DNA of 64,000 nt, from assembly GCA_937997635.1 (NCBI GenBank), contig CALLFA010000041.1:1-64000 (forward strand). The letters are read 5' to 3'. The notes under the pieces were generated by a model. The model did not search any database, was not told the origin of the DNA, and was given only the letters and a program-made list of their open reading frames with translations. Below, in pieces: positions 47,236-55,933 of this stretch. Position numbers and translations under genes: made by a program. Numbering within the stretch: the first letter of the stretch is position 1; each line of letters begins with the position of its first letter. This DNA comes from an uncultured Saprospiraceae bacterium (lineage in GTDB: Bacteria > Bacteroidota > Bacteroidia > Chitinophagales > Saprospiraceae).

Positions 47236-50200
47236 ATGAGTATTGAAAAGTACACAAATCAATTCAAGCAGGCGCTAGAAACGCTAAATCTAAAGCAGAA
47301 AGAAGCTGTAGAGCAAGTTGACGGTCCAGTCATGGTAGTTGCTGGTCCAGGAACGGGTAAGACTCAATTACTTGCAGCTCGTGTGGGACATATTTTGGAT
47401 AAACTGGCAGACATCAATCCACGAAATATATTGTGTTTGACCTTTACTGAAGCAGGAGCAGTTGCCATGCGCAAACGCCTATTGCAATTTATTGGTCCGG
47501 AAGCCTATAATGTCAACATCTTCACATTTCATTCTTTTTGCAATAAAGTCATTAGAGAAAATATAGCTGACTTCGGCGGGTATAGAAATTTGCAGTCCTT
47601 ATCCGATTTGGAGATGGTAGAAGTGTTGCATGAAATCATAGATGAGTTTCCAAATCATCATCCGTTGAAAAGATTTAAAGGAAACATTTATTATGATAGG
47701 TATAACCTTAATCAGTTGTTCCGAACAATGAAGCAGGAAAATTGGACAGTAGAACAAATAAAAGAGGCATATACAGTGTACGCAGAAAATATTGAAGACA
47801 ATGAAGATTTTCAATACAAACGAAATTACACTGACAGAAAAACAGGGATTAAATATCAAAAAGGTGATCCCAATCCCAAAAAAATAGCAAGGGAATTGAA
47901 TCGGTATCAACCAATGTTAGCTGGTATTGACGAGTTTGCCAAATACAATAAAAAGCTAGAAGAACGAGAGCGATTTGATTACGCAGATATGATATTATGG
48001 GTCATTGAAGCATGGAAAAAGAATCCAGATTTATTAATGGATTACCAAGAACAATATCAGTACATTTTAGTAGACGAATACCAAGATACCAACGGAGCAC
48101 AAAATCAAATCGTCGATATGCTTGCTAGTTATTGGGGTGAAAGTGCAAATGTATTTGTCGTAGGCGATGATGATCAGTCCATTTTCAGATTCCAAGGCGC
48201 ATCGATGGACAACATTGTTGAGTTTAAAGAAAAGTATAATCCTGAAGTTGTCATATTAGAAAATAATTATCGATCATCACAAGAAATATTAGATAGGTCA
48301 AAACAACTCATCGAGCACAATACCAAACGATTGGTTCAGCTCTATCCTGTCTATCAAAAAGAATTAAAAGAATCCAAGACAAAAGGACTAATCAAAGCCA
48401 AGCCAGTTGTTGTAGAATATCCAAATGCCCAGCAGGAGGCAAAAGACATTGCTGATCAAATAATCGCACTCAACGAAAGTGGTACGCCACTTAAAGACAT
48501 TGCTGTTATTTATAAAAAACATAAAAATGCAGATTTTCTTATTCAATATTTGACAAAAAAGAGCATTCCTCTCGCGTTAAAAAAGAAGGTAAATGTATTG
48601 GAAGAGCCTTTGATCAATCAATTAATTACCATCCTGGAATATGTACAAGCAGAAAATGAACAAGTCGATTCTGGTGAAAGGATGTTGTTTGAATTGTTAC
48701 ACTATTCTTGGTTTAACATCAAGGCATATGATCTGGCGAAACTGTCTATTTACTGTTCAAGAAGAACGGAAGATAAAAGTGACGATCTTAAGTGGAGAGC
48801 TGTCATTCAATCTGAAGAACATTTAAAAAAGGCGGGGGTAGTAAATCCAGCACAATTCATAAAAGTATCTGATATCATAGAGCAATGGATGATTGACATT
48901 CATAACCTCACGCTACAGATAATGTTTGAAAAAATATTGACAGACGCAGGTGTGTTTGCAACGGTGATGAATTCAGGAAAACCAAGTTGGAGCTTTCAAT
49001 TAATCAACACATTTTTTGAATTGATAAAAAGTGAATCAACTAAACGGCCACTCATTACATTGGATGAATTTTTGTCAGTGTTGGTAAACATGCAGGAGGC
49101 CGAACTCACGCTTCCGCTGATGAAGATTCTCCACTCTGAAGTAGGCGTCCAATTTTTGTCTGCTCACTCTTCCAAAGGCTTAGAATTCAAACATGTGTTT
49201 ATTATTGCAGGTGATGATAAAAACTGGGTGACCGCAGACTATAAAAACAGACAATATCGATTTCCTCCAGCTTTAGTCCCAGCCACCGATAAAAGTGATG
49301 TGGATGATGATCGTCGACTTTTCTATGTCGCAATGACGCGATGTGAAGCCTATTTACAAATATCATATGCATATCAAAATGAAGATGAAAAAGAACTAGA
49401 ACCTTGCCGCTTTATTGCAGAATTGATGAAGGAGTCAGATATAGAGATTCAAAAGAAATCTTTGGAGGAGGATAAAATGATTGAGTTTACGCATACCTTA
49501 CTTGGCTTCCAAAATCAGACGCCAACATTGATCGAGTACGACCTCATTGATCAACTGCTTGATAACTATAGTATGAGTGTGACCCACTTAAATAAATACT
49601 TGAGATGTCCACTCAGCTTTTATTTTGAAAACATACTGAAAGTCCCTAAAGCAAGAAATAAAAGCATGGGTTTTGGAAATGCCATTCACCGAACATTAGA
49701 GCATTTTTTTGGTAAAATAAATGAAGATCCAAATAGAAATATTCCCGGTGTTGATGTTATGATTGATTTATATGAAAAGTCATTGTATAAATATCGAGCA
49801 CATTTCACAAAAAGACAATACGATGATTTGAAAGTATATGGTTCAGAAATATTAACGGGATATTATGATGAATACCATATGCGATGGAGTTTGCCGAGAG
49901 AATTCAAATTGGAAAAGACGATAAGATCATCCTATAAGGGTATCCCAATCAATGGTAAAATTGACAGCATCCATATGTATGATGACAAAATAGATGTCTT
50001 TGATTTCAAGACAGGCAACGCTGCATACGCAACAAATAAATTGAAAGCTCCACAAATAAATCAAGACCCTGATGAAGAGAAAGATCTTGGAGGTGATTAC
50101 TGGAGACAGATTGTATTTTATAAAATGCTGTTGTCTAATGATCCAGAAATCACAAAACCAATGCGTTCAGGAACGATGGATTTTATCGAACCAGATAGAA

Positions 50201-50475
50201 AAACTAAAGAATTTACGCAAAAGACCATTGGCGTAGCTGATGAAGATGTCGCTATAGTAGAAGAACAATTGAAAGAAGCTTATGCAGGCATACAAATACA
50301 TAAATTTGATGGCTGTGGCGAAGAGGATTGCCATTGGTGTTCATTTGTGAAAAATCAATATGAAATCGATCCTGATACGACATCATACGCCGATGAGGCT
50401 GATGAAGCGGTGCATTATGAAGAAGTAAAAGAAGAAGTCATGGAAATGGGAGTCCAGTTATCAATGTTTAGTTAA
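47236..50475 (+). CDS. UvrD/Rep-type helicase with C-terminal PD-(D/E)XK nuclease
   Basis: 1079 residues from the ATG at 47236; a TTG six codons earlier is less likely. Helicase motifs: Walker A AGPGTGKTQLL near 36-46, LVDEYQDTN near 278, VGDDDQSIFRFQGA near 309, and the C-terminal SAHSSKGLEFKHV and YVAMTRC. From about 780 comes a RecB/AddB-like nuclease: HLNKYLRCPLSFYF, FGNAIHRTLEHFFG, then VFDFKTGNAAY near 920 (the DFKTG motif) and YWRQIVFYKML. A Cys in LRCP and the group CGEEDCHWC near 1026 are placed like the four-Cys iron-sulfur staple of AddB, though the spacing is slightly different. I infer a DNA-repair or recombination helicase-nuclease. Confidence 0.9.
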   Translation: MSIEKYTNQFKQALETLNLKQKEAVEQVDGPVMVVAGPGTGKTQLLAARVGHILDKLADINPRNILCLTFTEAGAVAMRKRLLQFIGPEAYNVNIFTFHSFCNKVIRENIADFGGYRNLQSLSDLEMVEVLHEIIDEFPNHHPLKRFKGNIYYDRYNLNQLFRTMKQENWTVEQIKEAYTVYAENIEDNEDFQYKRNYTDRKTGIKYQKGDPNPKKIARELNRYQPMLAGIDEFAKYNKKLEERERFDYADMILWVIEAWKKNPDLLMDYQEQYQYILVDEYQDTNGAQNQIVDMLASYWGESANVFVVGDDDQSIFRFQGASMDNIVEFKEKYNPEVVILENNYRSSQEILDRSKQLIEHNTKRLVQLYPVYQKELKESKTKGLIKAKPVVVEYPNAQQEAKDIADQIIALNESGTPLKDIAVIYKKHKNADFLIQYLTKKSIPLALKKKVNVLEEPLINQLITILEYVQAENEQVDSGERMLFELLHYSWFNIKAYDLAKLSIYCSRRTEDKSDDLKWRAVIQSEEHLKKAGVVNPAQFIKVSDIIEQWMIDIHNLTLQIMFEKILTDAGVFATVMNSGKPSWSFQLINTFFELIKSESTKRPLITLDEFLSVLVNMQEAELTLPLMKILHSEVGVQFLSAHSSKGLEFKHVFIIAGDDKNWVTADYKNRQYRFPPALVPATDKSDVDDDRRLFYVAMTRCEAYLQISYAYQNEDEKELEPCRFIAELMKESDIEIQKKSLEEDKMIEFTHTLLGFQNQTPTLIEYDLIDQLLDNYSMSVTHLNKYLRCPLSFYFENILKVPKARNKSMGFGNAIHRTLEHFFGKINEDPNRNIPGVDVMIDLYEKSLYKYRAHFTKRQYDDLKVYGSEILTGYYDEYHMRWSLPREFKLEKTIRSSYKGIPINGKIDSIHMYDDKIDVFDFKTGNAAYATNKLKAPQINQDPDEEKDLGGDYWRQIVFYKMLLSNDPEITKPMRSGTMDFIEPDRKTKEFTQKTIGVADEDVAIVEEQLKEAYAGIQIHKFDGCGEEDCHWCSFVKNQYEIDPDTTSYADEADEAVHYEEVKEEVMEMGVQLSMFS

Positions 50476-50595
50476 CTAAAGATTTACCTACAAGTGTATG
50501 TTTCTGTCCGATAAACCATAAGAGAGTAAAGAAAAGCGAAATTCAACACCAACCATTTGCTAGAATTCGTTAGTCTATCAGACAAAAGCTCCAAT

Positions 50596-51840
50596 ATGAA
50601 AAAGATGTTGCTTTTCATTGTCACTGTTGCATTCTTTGCGTGCGGCGATGAAGATCCAATAAACCCTATAAATCAGACTCCTCCCATAATTGACGAACCA
50701 GCATTGGAAGATCAAGGAACAGTTGGTGACTTGACACGAGCCATGATAGATTTTGGGTTTAAGTCTTTTTTGGAAATCAATAATAACACACCAGATGACG
50801 AGAACATTATCATTTCGCCATTGAGTATTGAAACTGCATTATTTATGACGAGTAATGGGGCAACAGATGAAACTTTGGATGAACTACGACAGACGCTGGA
50901 ATTAGGGAATTTTTATCCTTCAGGTACGAATCAACGATACAAAGAGATAATAGAACAAATCAATAATGATGCGAATGACGATACATTTTTAAGAAGTGCA
51001 CAGGCAGTGTTCTGGAATGAAAATCTTATCAGTGTCTTTGAGAATTTCCAAGACAACATGCAAGGTTTTTATGAAGCAGATTTAGTTCCTGATGATTTTA
51101 ATGTGGAAGCCATTAATGCCTGGGCTGATGACAATACAGAAGGTCGCATTCCAGAAATACTGCAAGAACTTCGCCCCGATGAAGTGCTGTTTTTGTTGAA
51201 TGCATTGTATTTTATAGGCGACTGGGACTTACCTTTTGAAGAAAACGCGACACGAGATAGGCCATTTAATCTTGTGGATGGGAGCACCATTGAATTGCCG
51301 ACAATGAACAATGACTTTTCATTTTTTAATTATGAAGATGAGACAGTCCAAGCGGTTGATTTATTCTTTGAAGGGGCTAATTTTTCAATGACATTCATCC
51401 AGCCAACCACTTCCATCAATGAATATTTGACTGATTTTTCATTTAGTGAATTAGCGGCTTTTTATAATGGACTAGTCAATGATGACATGCAACAAGGCAG
51501 AATTGATCTCAGCTTACCAAAATTTGAAATAGGATACAAACGAAACATATCAGAGGACCTACAATCGCTTGGCATGGAAAGAGCTTTCCAAGAAGCGAAT
51601 GCACAGTTGTTTAATCTTGGTCAAGCTGGCGGCAACCTTTTTGTATCACGAGTAATCCACGATACCTTTTTAAAGATAGATGAAAAAGGTGCAGAAGGTG
51701 CAGCGGTGACTGCTGTTGGCGTTGGTGTAGAATCTGCGCCGCCACCATTTGTATTTGATCAACCATTTATGATTGTCCTGAGACATGTGGATACAGGCCT
51801 TCCTATATTTATTGGGAAGATTATGGATCCGGCTGGATAA
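50596..51840 (+). CDS. Serpin, lipoprotein form
   Basis: 414 residues from the ATG at 50596 (a TTG 13 codons upstream would bury the signal). The signal MKKMLLFIVTVAFFAC has a lipobox, so it should be a lipoprotein. The serpin fold is clear: FGFKSFLEINN, NIIISPLSIETALFMTSNGA, NALYFIGDW, and the reactive-loop hinge EKGAEGAAVTAVGV near 362-375. Ungapped comparison with alpha-1-antitrypsin places P1 at Glu379 and P1' at Ser380. Small residues in the hinge suggest an inhibitory serpin. It would protect the cell surface from proteases, perhaps a Glu-specific one. Repeats follow 110 bases after the stop. Confidence 0.93.
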   Translation: MKKMLLFIVTVAFFACGDEDPINPINQTPPIIDEPALEDQGTVGDLTRAMIDFGFKSFLEINNNTPDDENIIISPLSIETALFMTSNGATDETLDELRQTLELGNFYPSGTNQRYKEIIEQINNDANDDTFLRSAQAVFWNENLISVFENFQDNMQGFYEADLVPDDFNVEAINAWADDNTEGRIPEILQELRPDEVLFLLNALYFIGDWDLPFEENATRDRPFNLVDGSTIELPTMNNDFSFFNYEDETVQAVDLFFEGANFSMTFIQPTTSINEYLTDFSFSELAAFYNGLVNDDMQQGRIDLSLPKFEIGYKRNISEDLQSLGMERAFQEANAQLFNLGQAGGNLFVSRVIHDTFLKIDEKGAEGAAVTAVGVGVESAPPPFVFDQPFMIVLRHVDTGLPIFIGKIMDPAG

Positions 51841-52843
51841 TGGTTAACTGTTGAAATAAATCGTGAGGTACAGAGACCTTCGATTCAGTTATCATCAATA
51901 ATGACCTTTTTACGAATTTTATATTTTGTGAATCTTCAATTATTTAAATAGTCCCGTGGGGACTAAATATTGGTAGTCATTATGTACATACAAAATCGTT
52001 GTGCCGTAGGTACAAAACGTGATCTTCCAGCATAGTCGAGTACACAGATTCCGTACCTAACGGCACGGCAATTATATTACATTAATTATACTACCCACAT
52101 ATTGTCCCTACGGGACAATTATCATCCCACATTGTTTGTATCATAGTAAAAGGTAAGAGGTACAGACCTTTGCCTCAGTATTCATCTTAAAAAAGCGAGT
52201 AAGACTTCTATGCACATATAATGCTTATTAAATAGTCCCATAGGGACTAAATATTGGTAGTCATTAACACATACAAAATCGTTGCGCTGTAGGTACAAAA
52301 AGTGTTCTTACAGCAAAGTCGTGTACACACATTCCGTACCTAACGGCACGGCAATTATATTACATTAATTATACTACCCACATATTGTCCCTAAGGGACA
52401 ATTATCATCTCACATTGTTTGTATCATAGTAAAAGGCAAGAGGTACAGACCTTTGCCTCAGTATTCATCTTAAAAAAGCAAGTAAGACTTCTATGCACAT
52501 ATAATTCTTATTAAATAGTCGCGTAGGGACTTAATATTGGTAGTCATTATGTACATACAAATAGTTGTGCCGTAGGTACAAAACGTTTTCTTACAGCATA
52601 GTCGTGTACACACATTCCGTACCTAACGGCACAGCAATTATATTACCCACATATTGTTACTACGGGACAATATCATCTCACATTGACTGCGCTGATTAGA
52701 CAGGTCATTAATACTGGTTTTATGAGTGTGAAATTGTGCGCTATAAATTTTACATTTTGTGAATCCTCACAAGAACCAATGCTACTCTATGATTTAATTA
52801 AATAGTCCTATAAGAACTACATATTGGTAGTTGTCCCATTGTA
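51841..52843. repeat. Tandem array of 283-bp palindrome-rich repeats
   Basis: Units begin TAGTCCCGTGGGGAC at 51950, TAGTCCCATAGGGAC at 52233 and TAGTCGCGTAGGGAC at 52516: exactly 283 bases apart each time. A shortened fourth unit starts at about 52803. Each contains the small palindromes GTGCCGTAGGTAC, TACCTAACGGCAC and TTGTCCCTACGGGACAA, plus a non-palindromic spacer with GTAAAAGG and AGGTACAGACCTTTGCCTC. Units are close to identical, so the amplification is recent. There is no open frame of note. The first 110 bases after the serpin gene hold only a partial spacer. Confidence 0.88.
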
Positions 52844-53236
52844 TTATAAAAAGGACTGTATACTCTTGACCACTTCCAAAAATTCGTCTCTCGACAACTG
52901 CAATTTCGGTGAGCGAAAATCCATATCAGCCATTCTATTAATTGGAATTAAATGGACGTGAGCATGAGGTACTTCAAGTCCTATCACGGCAACACCTACA
53001 CGATCACAGGGATATGCTTGTTTAATGGCTTTTGCTATCTGTTGTGAAAAGAGAGTTAATTCGGAAAGTATGGCAGGTTCTAAATCATAATATCTATCTA
53101 CCTCGACCTTAGGAACAACGAGTGTATGTCCTTTCTGCAATGGATTGATGTCTAGGAACGCAAAGCAGTGTTCGTTTTCGGCGATCTTATAGCTTGGGAT
53201 TTCTCCATTGATGATTTTAGTAAAAATACTTGCCAT
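52844..53236 (-). CDS. HIT-family nucleotide hydrolase
   Basis: 130 residues, the usual size for HinT-like proteins. The signature HAHVHLIPIN near 94-103 is the histidine triad, with the catalytic His in the middle. The N-terminus SIFTKIINGEIPSYKI is typical. It hydrolyses purine nucleoside phosphoramidates or related adenylates in the cytoplasm. It starts at ATG one base after the stop of greA on the same strand, and so belongs to a greA-HIT unit; this pair is common in Bacteroidota. Confidence 0.92.
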   Translation of the reverse strand: MASIFTKIINGEIPSYKIAENEHCFAFLDINPLQKGHTLVVPKVEVDRYYDLEPAILSELTLFSQQIAKAIKQAYPCDRVGVAVIGLEVPHAHVHLIPINRMADMDFRSPKLQLSRDEFLEVVKSIQSFL

Positions 53237-53237
53237 G

Positions 53238-53708
53238 CTAAATAGAAATTTCTAAAACCTCCAACTCCATGATGCCACCAGGAGTCTCAATCATAGCAGT
53301 TTCTCCTACTTTCTTACCCAACAATCCTTCTCCAATCGGTGAAGACACAGATATCTTTTTCTCTTTGATATTGGCTTCAGACTCTGAAACAATTTTGAAT
53401 GTAAATTCTTTGTTTACTTTTTTATTCATTAGTCTCACTTTGGTAAGGATACCAACTTGGCTCAAATCGACGTCTTCTTCTTTGAGAAATTTCACGTTCG
53501 CCAATTGCTTTTCTAACTCATTTATTTTTAGTTCGTGCATGCCTTGAGCATCTTTGGCAGCATCGTATTCTGCATTTTCTGACAGGTCTCCTTTATCTCT
53601 GGCAGTGGCAATTGCCTGAGCAATCTCTTCTCTTCCTTTTGTCTTCATTTCATCGAGCTCTGCCATCAACTTCTCGTATACTTCCTTAGTCATGTAGGAT
53701 ACTTTCAT
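53238..53708 (-). CDS. greA: Transcription elongation factor GreA
   Basis: 156 residues. The N-terminal coiled coil holds the family signature with AIATARDKGDLSENAEYDAAKDAQ near 33-56, in which the acidic DxxENAEY tip reaches the RNA polymerase active site. The C-terminal FKBP-like domain ends GGIMELEVLEI. GreA stimulates transcript cleavage to rescue stalled polymerase. The first ATG gives MKVSYMTKEVYEK; the second, five codons later, is also possible. Upstream lie the divergent promoter and riboswitch of the metZ-like gene. Confidence 0.94.
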   Translation of the reverse strand: MKVSYMTKEVYEKLMAELDEMKTKGREEIAQAIATARDKGDLSENAEYDAAKDAQGMHELKINELEKQLANVKFLKEEDVDLSQVGILTKVRLMNKKVNKEFTFKIVSESEANIKEKKISVSSPIGEGLLGKKVGETAMIETPGGIMELEVLEISI

Positions 53709-53947
53709 AATCTTCTGTTTAGGTCTTCAATACAGTTTCCGGTTTACTGCAAAAACGGGGTTGTCAATAATTTATGTCCGGTTAATAATTCCATTCGCTT
53801 TGAGTAAACGATTCATTAGTATAAAAATAGTGAATGTTCTGTAAATGTAAAATAGTATTTAAAGTTCAAAGATGATATTTTATTGTAGTTCCATAGAGAA
53901 ACCCTAAAATAAAAGCCTAATTTCTTTTCACAAATCAGAAAGTCTTA

Positions 53948-53955
53948 TACCTTTG
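53948..53955 (+). promoter_or_regulatory. -7 box for the SAM riboswitch transcript
   Basis: TACCTTTG matches TAnnTTTG and lies 17 bases before the riboswitch. Transcription should start just upstream of the P1 stem. The rest of the gap from 53709 is AT-rich and carries no other feature except a possible greA promoter that I cannot place. Confidence 0.6.
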
Positions 53956-53971
53956 CGCCAGTTCTTTGTCA

Positions 53972-54070
53972 TGCTTATCAAGAAAGGTGGAGGGAAAGGC
54001 CCTATGAAACCTTAGCAACCTGTCGCTAGACAAGGTGCTAATTCCTAACTGCATTGCAGTATAGATAATC
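53972..54070 (+). promoter_or_regulatory. SAM-I (S-box) riboswitch
   Basis: Contains the S-box conserved parts in order: CTTATCAAGAAAGGTGGAGG, then GGCCCTATGAAACCTTAGCA, a stem with CCTGTCGCTAGACAAGG, then GGTGCTAATTCC and a closing GATAAT that pairs with TTATC to make P1. It is expected to turn down expression of the following gene when S-adenosylmethionine is plentiful. No clear terminator lies between it and the ATG, so control may act on translation or by a structure I cannot recognise. Confidence 0.93.
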
Positions 54071-54132
54071 TAAAACATAACTTAATTCCAATTCTTCTTT
54101 TCTTGATTTGTATGCCATGTAAAACAATGCAT

Positions 54133-55293
54133 ATGAAATTCGAGACTAAAGCGATAAGACTTCAGACAGAACGTTCTCAACACAGAGAACACAGCACAGC
54201 AATTTACCCGACAAGCTCTTTTGTGTTTGACAATGTCGCACAAATGCAAGCAACATTTGCAGGGGATGAGCAAGGCAATATTTACAGCAGATTCACCAAT
54301 CCGTCTGTCAATGAATTCGAACAAAAGATGGCACAGCTAGAAGGAGTTGATAAAGCTGTCGCTACAGCAAGCGGGATGGCAGCGATTGTCGCAAGCTTTT
54401 TGAGCCTTCTACAGTCAGGTGATCATGTGATTGCCTCCCGAGCTGTATTTGGTTCTTCCTTTCAATTTATACAACACTCATTACCTTTGTACGGCATAAC
54501 AGTAACTTTTGTTGATGCGTCAAATTTAAAGGAATGTGCAAAAGCAATTCAGGCGAACACTAAATTATTCTATCTGGAAACACCTTCGAACCCTGGGTTG
54601 GTTGTCTACGACATCAGAGCTATAGCGGACTTATGCAAAGCGCATCATATAATATTGAATGTCGATAACTGTTTTTGTACACCATACCTCCAAAATCCAG
54701 CAGAATTAGGTGCCGATCTTGTGACACATTCTGCCACAAAATTTATTGATGGACAAGGTAGAGTACTGGGAGGTGCAGTTGCAGGAAGAGAAGAATTATT
54801 AGTAAACGTGTATCAATTCATCCGTAGAACTGGTGGTTCTTTATCACCATTCAACGCATGGATTCTATCTAAAAGTTTGGAAACATTAGCGGTGAGAATG
54901 GACAGACACTGTGATAATGCAAAGGCTCTGGCTCAGTGGTTGCAAAGTCATCCATCAGTATTGCACGTAAACTATCCATTTTTGGACACACACAAACAAG
55001 TTGAATTGGCCAAAGCCCAAATGAAACAAGGCGGCGGGATAGTGACATTTGAATTAAGTGGAGGATTAGAAGCAGGAAAGAAATTTTTAGATGCACTCAA
55101 GATGTTTTCTTTAACGGCAAATCTTGGAGACACGAGAAGTATAGCATCGCATCCTTCTTCGACGACTCATCTGAAGGTACCAAAAGAAGATCGCGAATTG
55201 ATAGGCATTACAGATGGCCTCATTCGCATTTCTACAGGTTTAGAACACATTGATGATATCATTAAGGATGTGGAGCAAGCATTGGAGGTTTAG
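54133..55293 (+). CDS. metZ: O-succinylhomoserine sulfhydrylase-like PLP enzyme
   Basis: 386 residues from the ATG at 54133; earlier ATG codons at 54112 and 54127 are possible, but MKFETKAIR matches the family start. It belongs to the Cys/Met metabolism PLP enzymes. The PLP-binding Lys is in VTHSATKFIDGQGRVLGGAV, near 200-219 in pieces; the GQGRVLGG tail is typical of MetZ rather than MetB or MetC. It should convert O-succinyl- or O-acetylhomoserine and sulfide to homocysteine in the cytoplasm. Control by the SAM-I riboswitch directly upstream supports a methionine role. Confidence 0.88.
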   Translation: MKFETKAIRLQTERSQHREHSTAIYPTSSFVFDNVAQMQATFAGDEQGNIYSRFTNPSVNEFEQKMAQLEGVDKAVATASGMAAIVASFLSLLQSGDHVIASRAVFGSSFQFIQHSLPLYGITVTFVDASNLKECAKAIQANTKLFYLETPSNPGLVVYDIRAIADLCKAHHIILNVDNCFCTPYLQNPAELGADLVTHSATKFIDGQGRVLGGAVAGREELLVNVYQFIRRTGGSLSPFNAWILSKSLETLAVRMDRHCDNAKALAQWLQSHPSVLHVNYPFLDTHKQVELAKAQMKQGGGIVTFELSGGLEAGKKFLDALKMFSLTANLGDTRSIASHPSSTTHLKVPKEDRELIGITDGLIRISTGLEHIDDIIKDVEQALEV

Positions 55294-55933
55294 CCTAGAT
55301 TTTAAACAATTTGCAATATAAACAAGGTCGTCCCTTTGGGACTCCTCGCCGAAACATGACAACAGCAGGGGACGATGTCCCCTGCTATTGATGATACCCC
55401 TTTGGGGTATTGCTGCGACCTTTCAGAGCTAACACATTTTACAAACAATTTATATCATTGATATACTAAGAATATAATTGATTGATAAAACCAAATACCC
55501 CAACGGGGTTACATCATTAGGATGGGGCAACGCCCCATCCTAATTGATGCTGTGTTTAGGAGTCCCAAGGGGACGACCTAGATTTTAGACAATTTGCAAG
55601 TAAAGAGGTCGTCCCGTTGGGACTCCTCGTTAAAATATAACAACAGCAGTGGACGATGTCCCCTGCTATTGATGATACCCCTTTGGGGTATTGCAGCTCC
55701 TTTCAGGGCTAACACATGTTTCCTTTTAATTCGACATACTTTACTAAAACAAATTGTATGAAAGCCCTGAAATGGGCGCTAGACTATAGCCAAGGGTACA
55801 ACCCTTGGAATAATAACTATTGTATAACACAAGCCCTGAAGGGGCGTAAGTAAAAACACCACATGTCAATAAGAAATACTTATCTTATGATAGATGATAA
55901 ATAACTCAATGTTGGAGAATTCAAACAGATGTA
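55294..55933. repeat. Palindromic repeats of the GGTCGTCCC / GCAGGGGAC type
   Basis: Two copies, beginning at about 55326 and 55606, of a unit with GTCGTCCCTTTGGGACTCCT, the perfect nine-base stem GCAGGGGAC/GTCCCCTGC at 55365-55385 (first copy), TACCCCTTTGGGGTA and TTTCAGGGCTAACACAT. Between them lies CCCCAACGGGGTTACATC and GGATGGGGCAACGCCCCATC. Further on are GCCCTGAAATGGGC and GCCCTGAAGGGGC. Every core is a hairpin. No coding capacity is seen. Confidence 0.85.
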
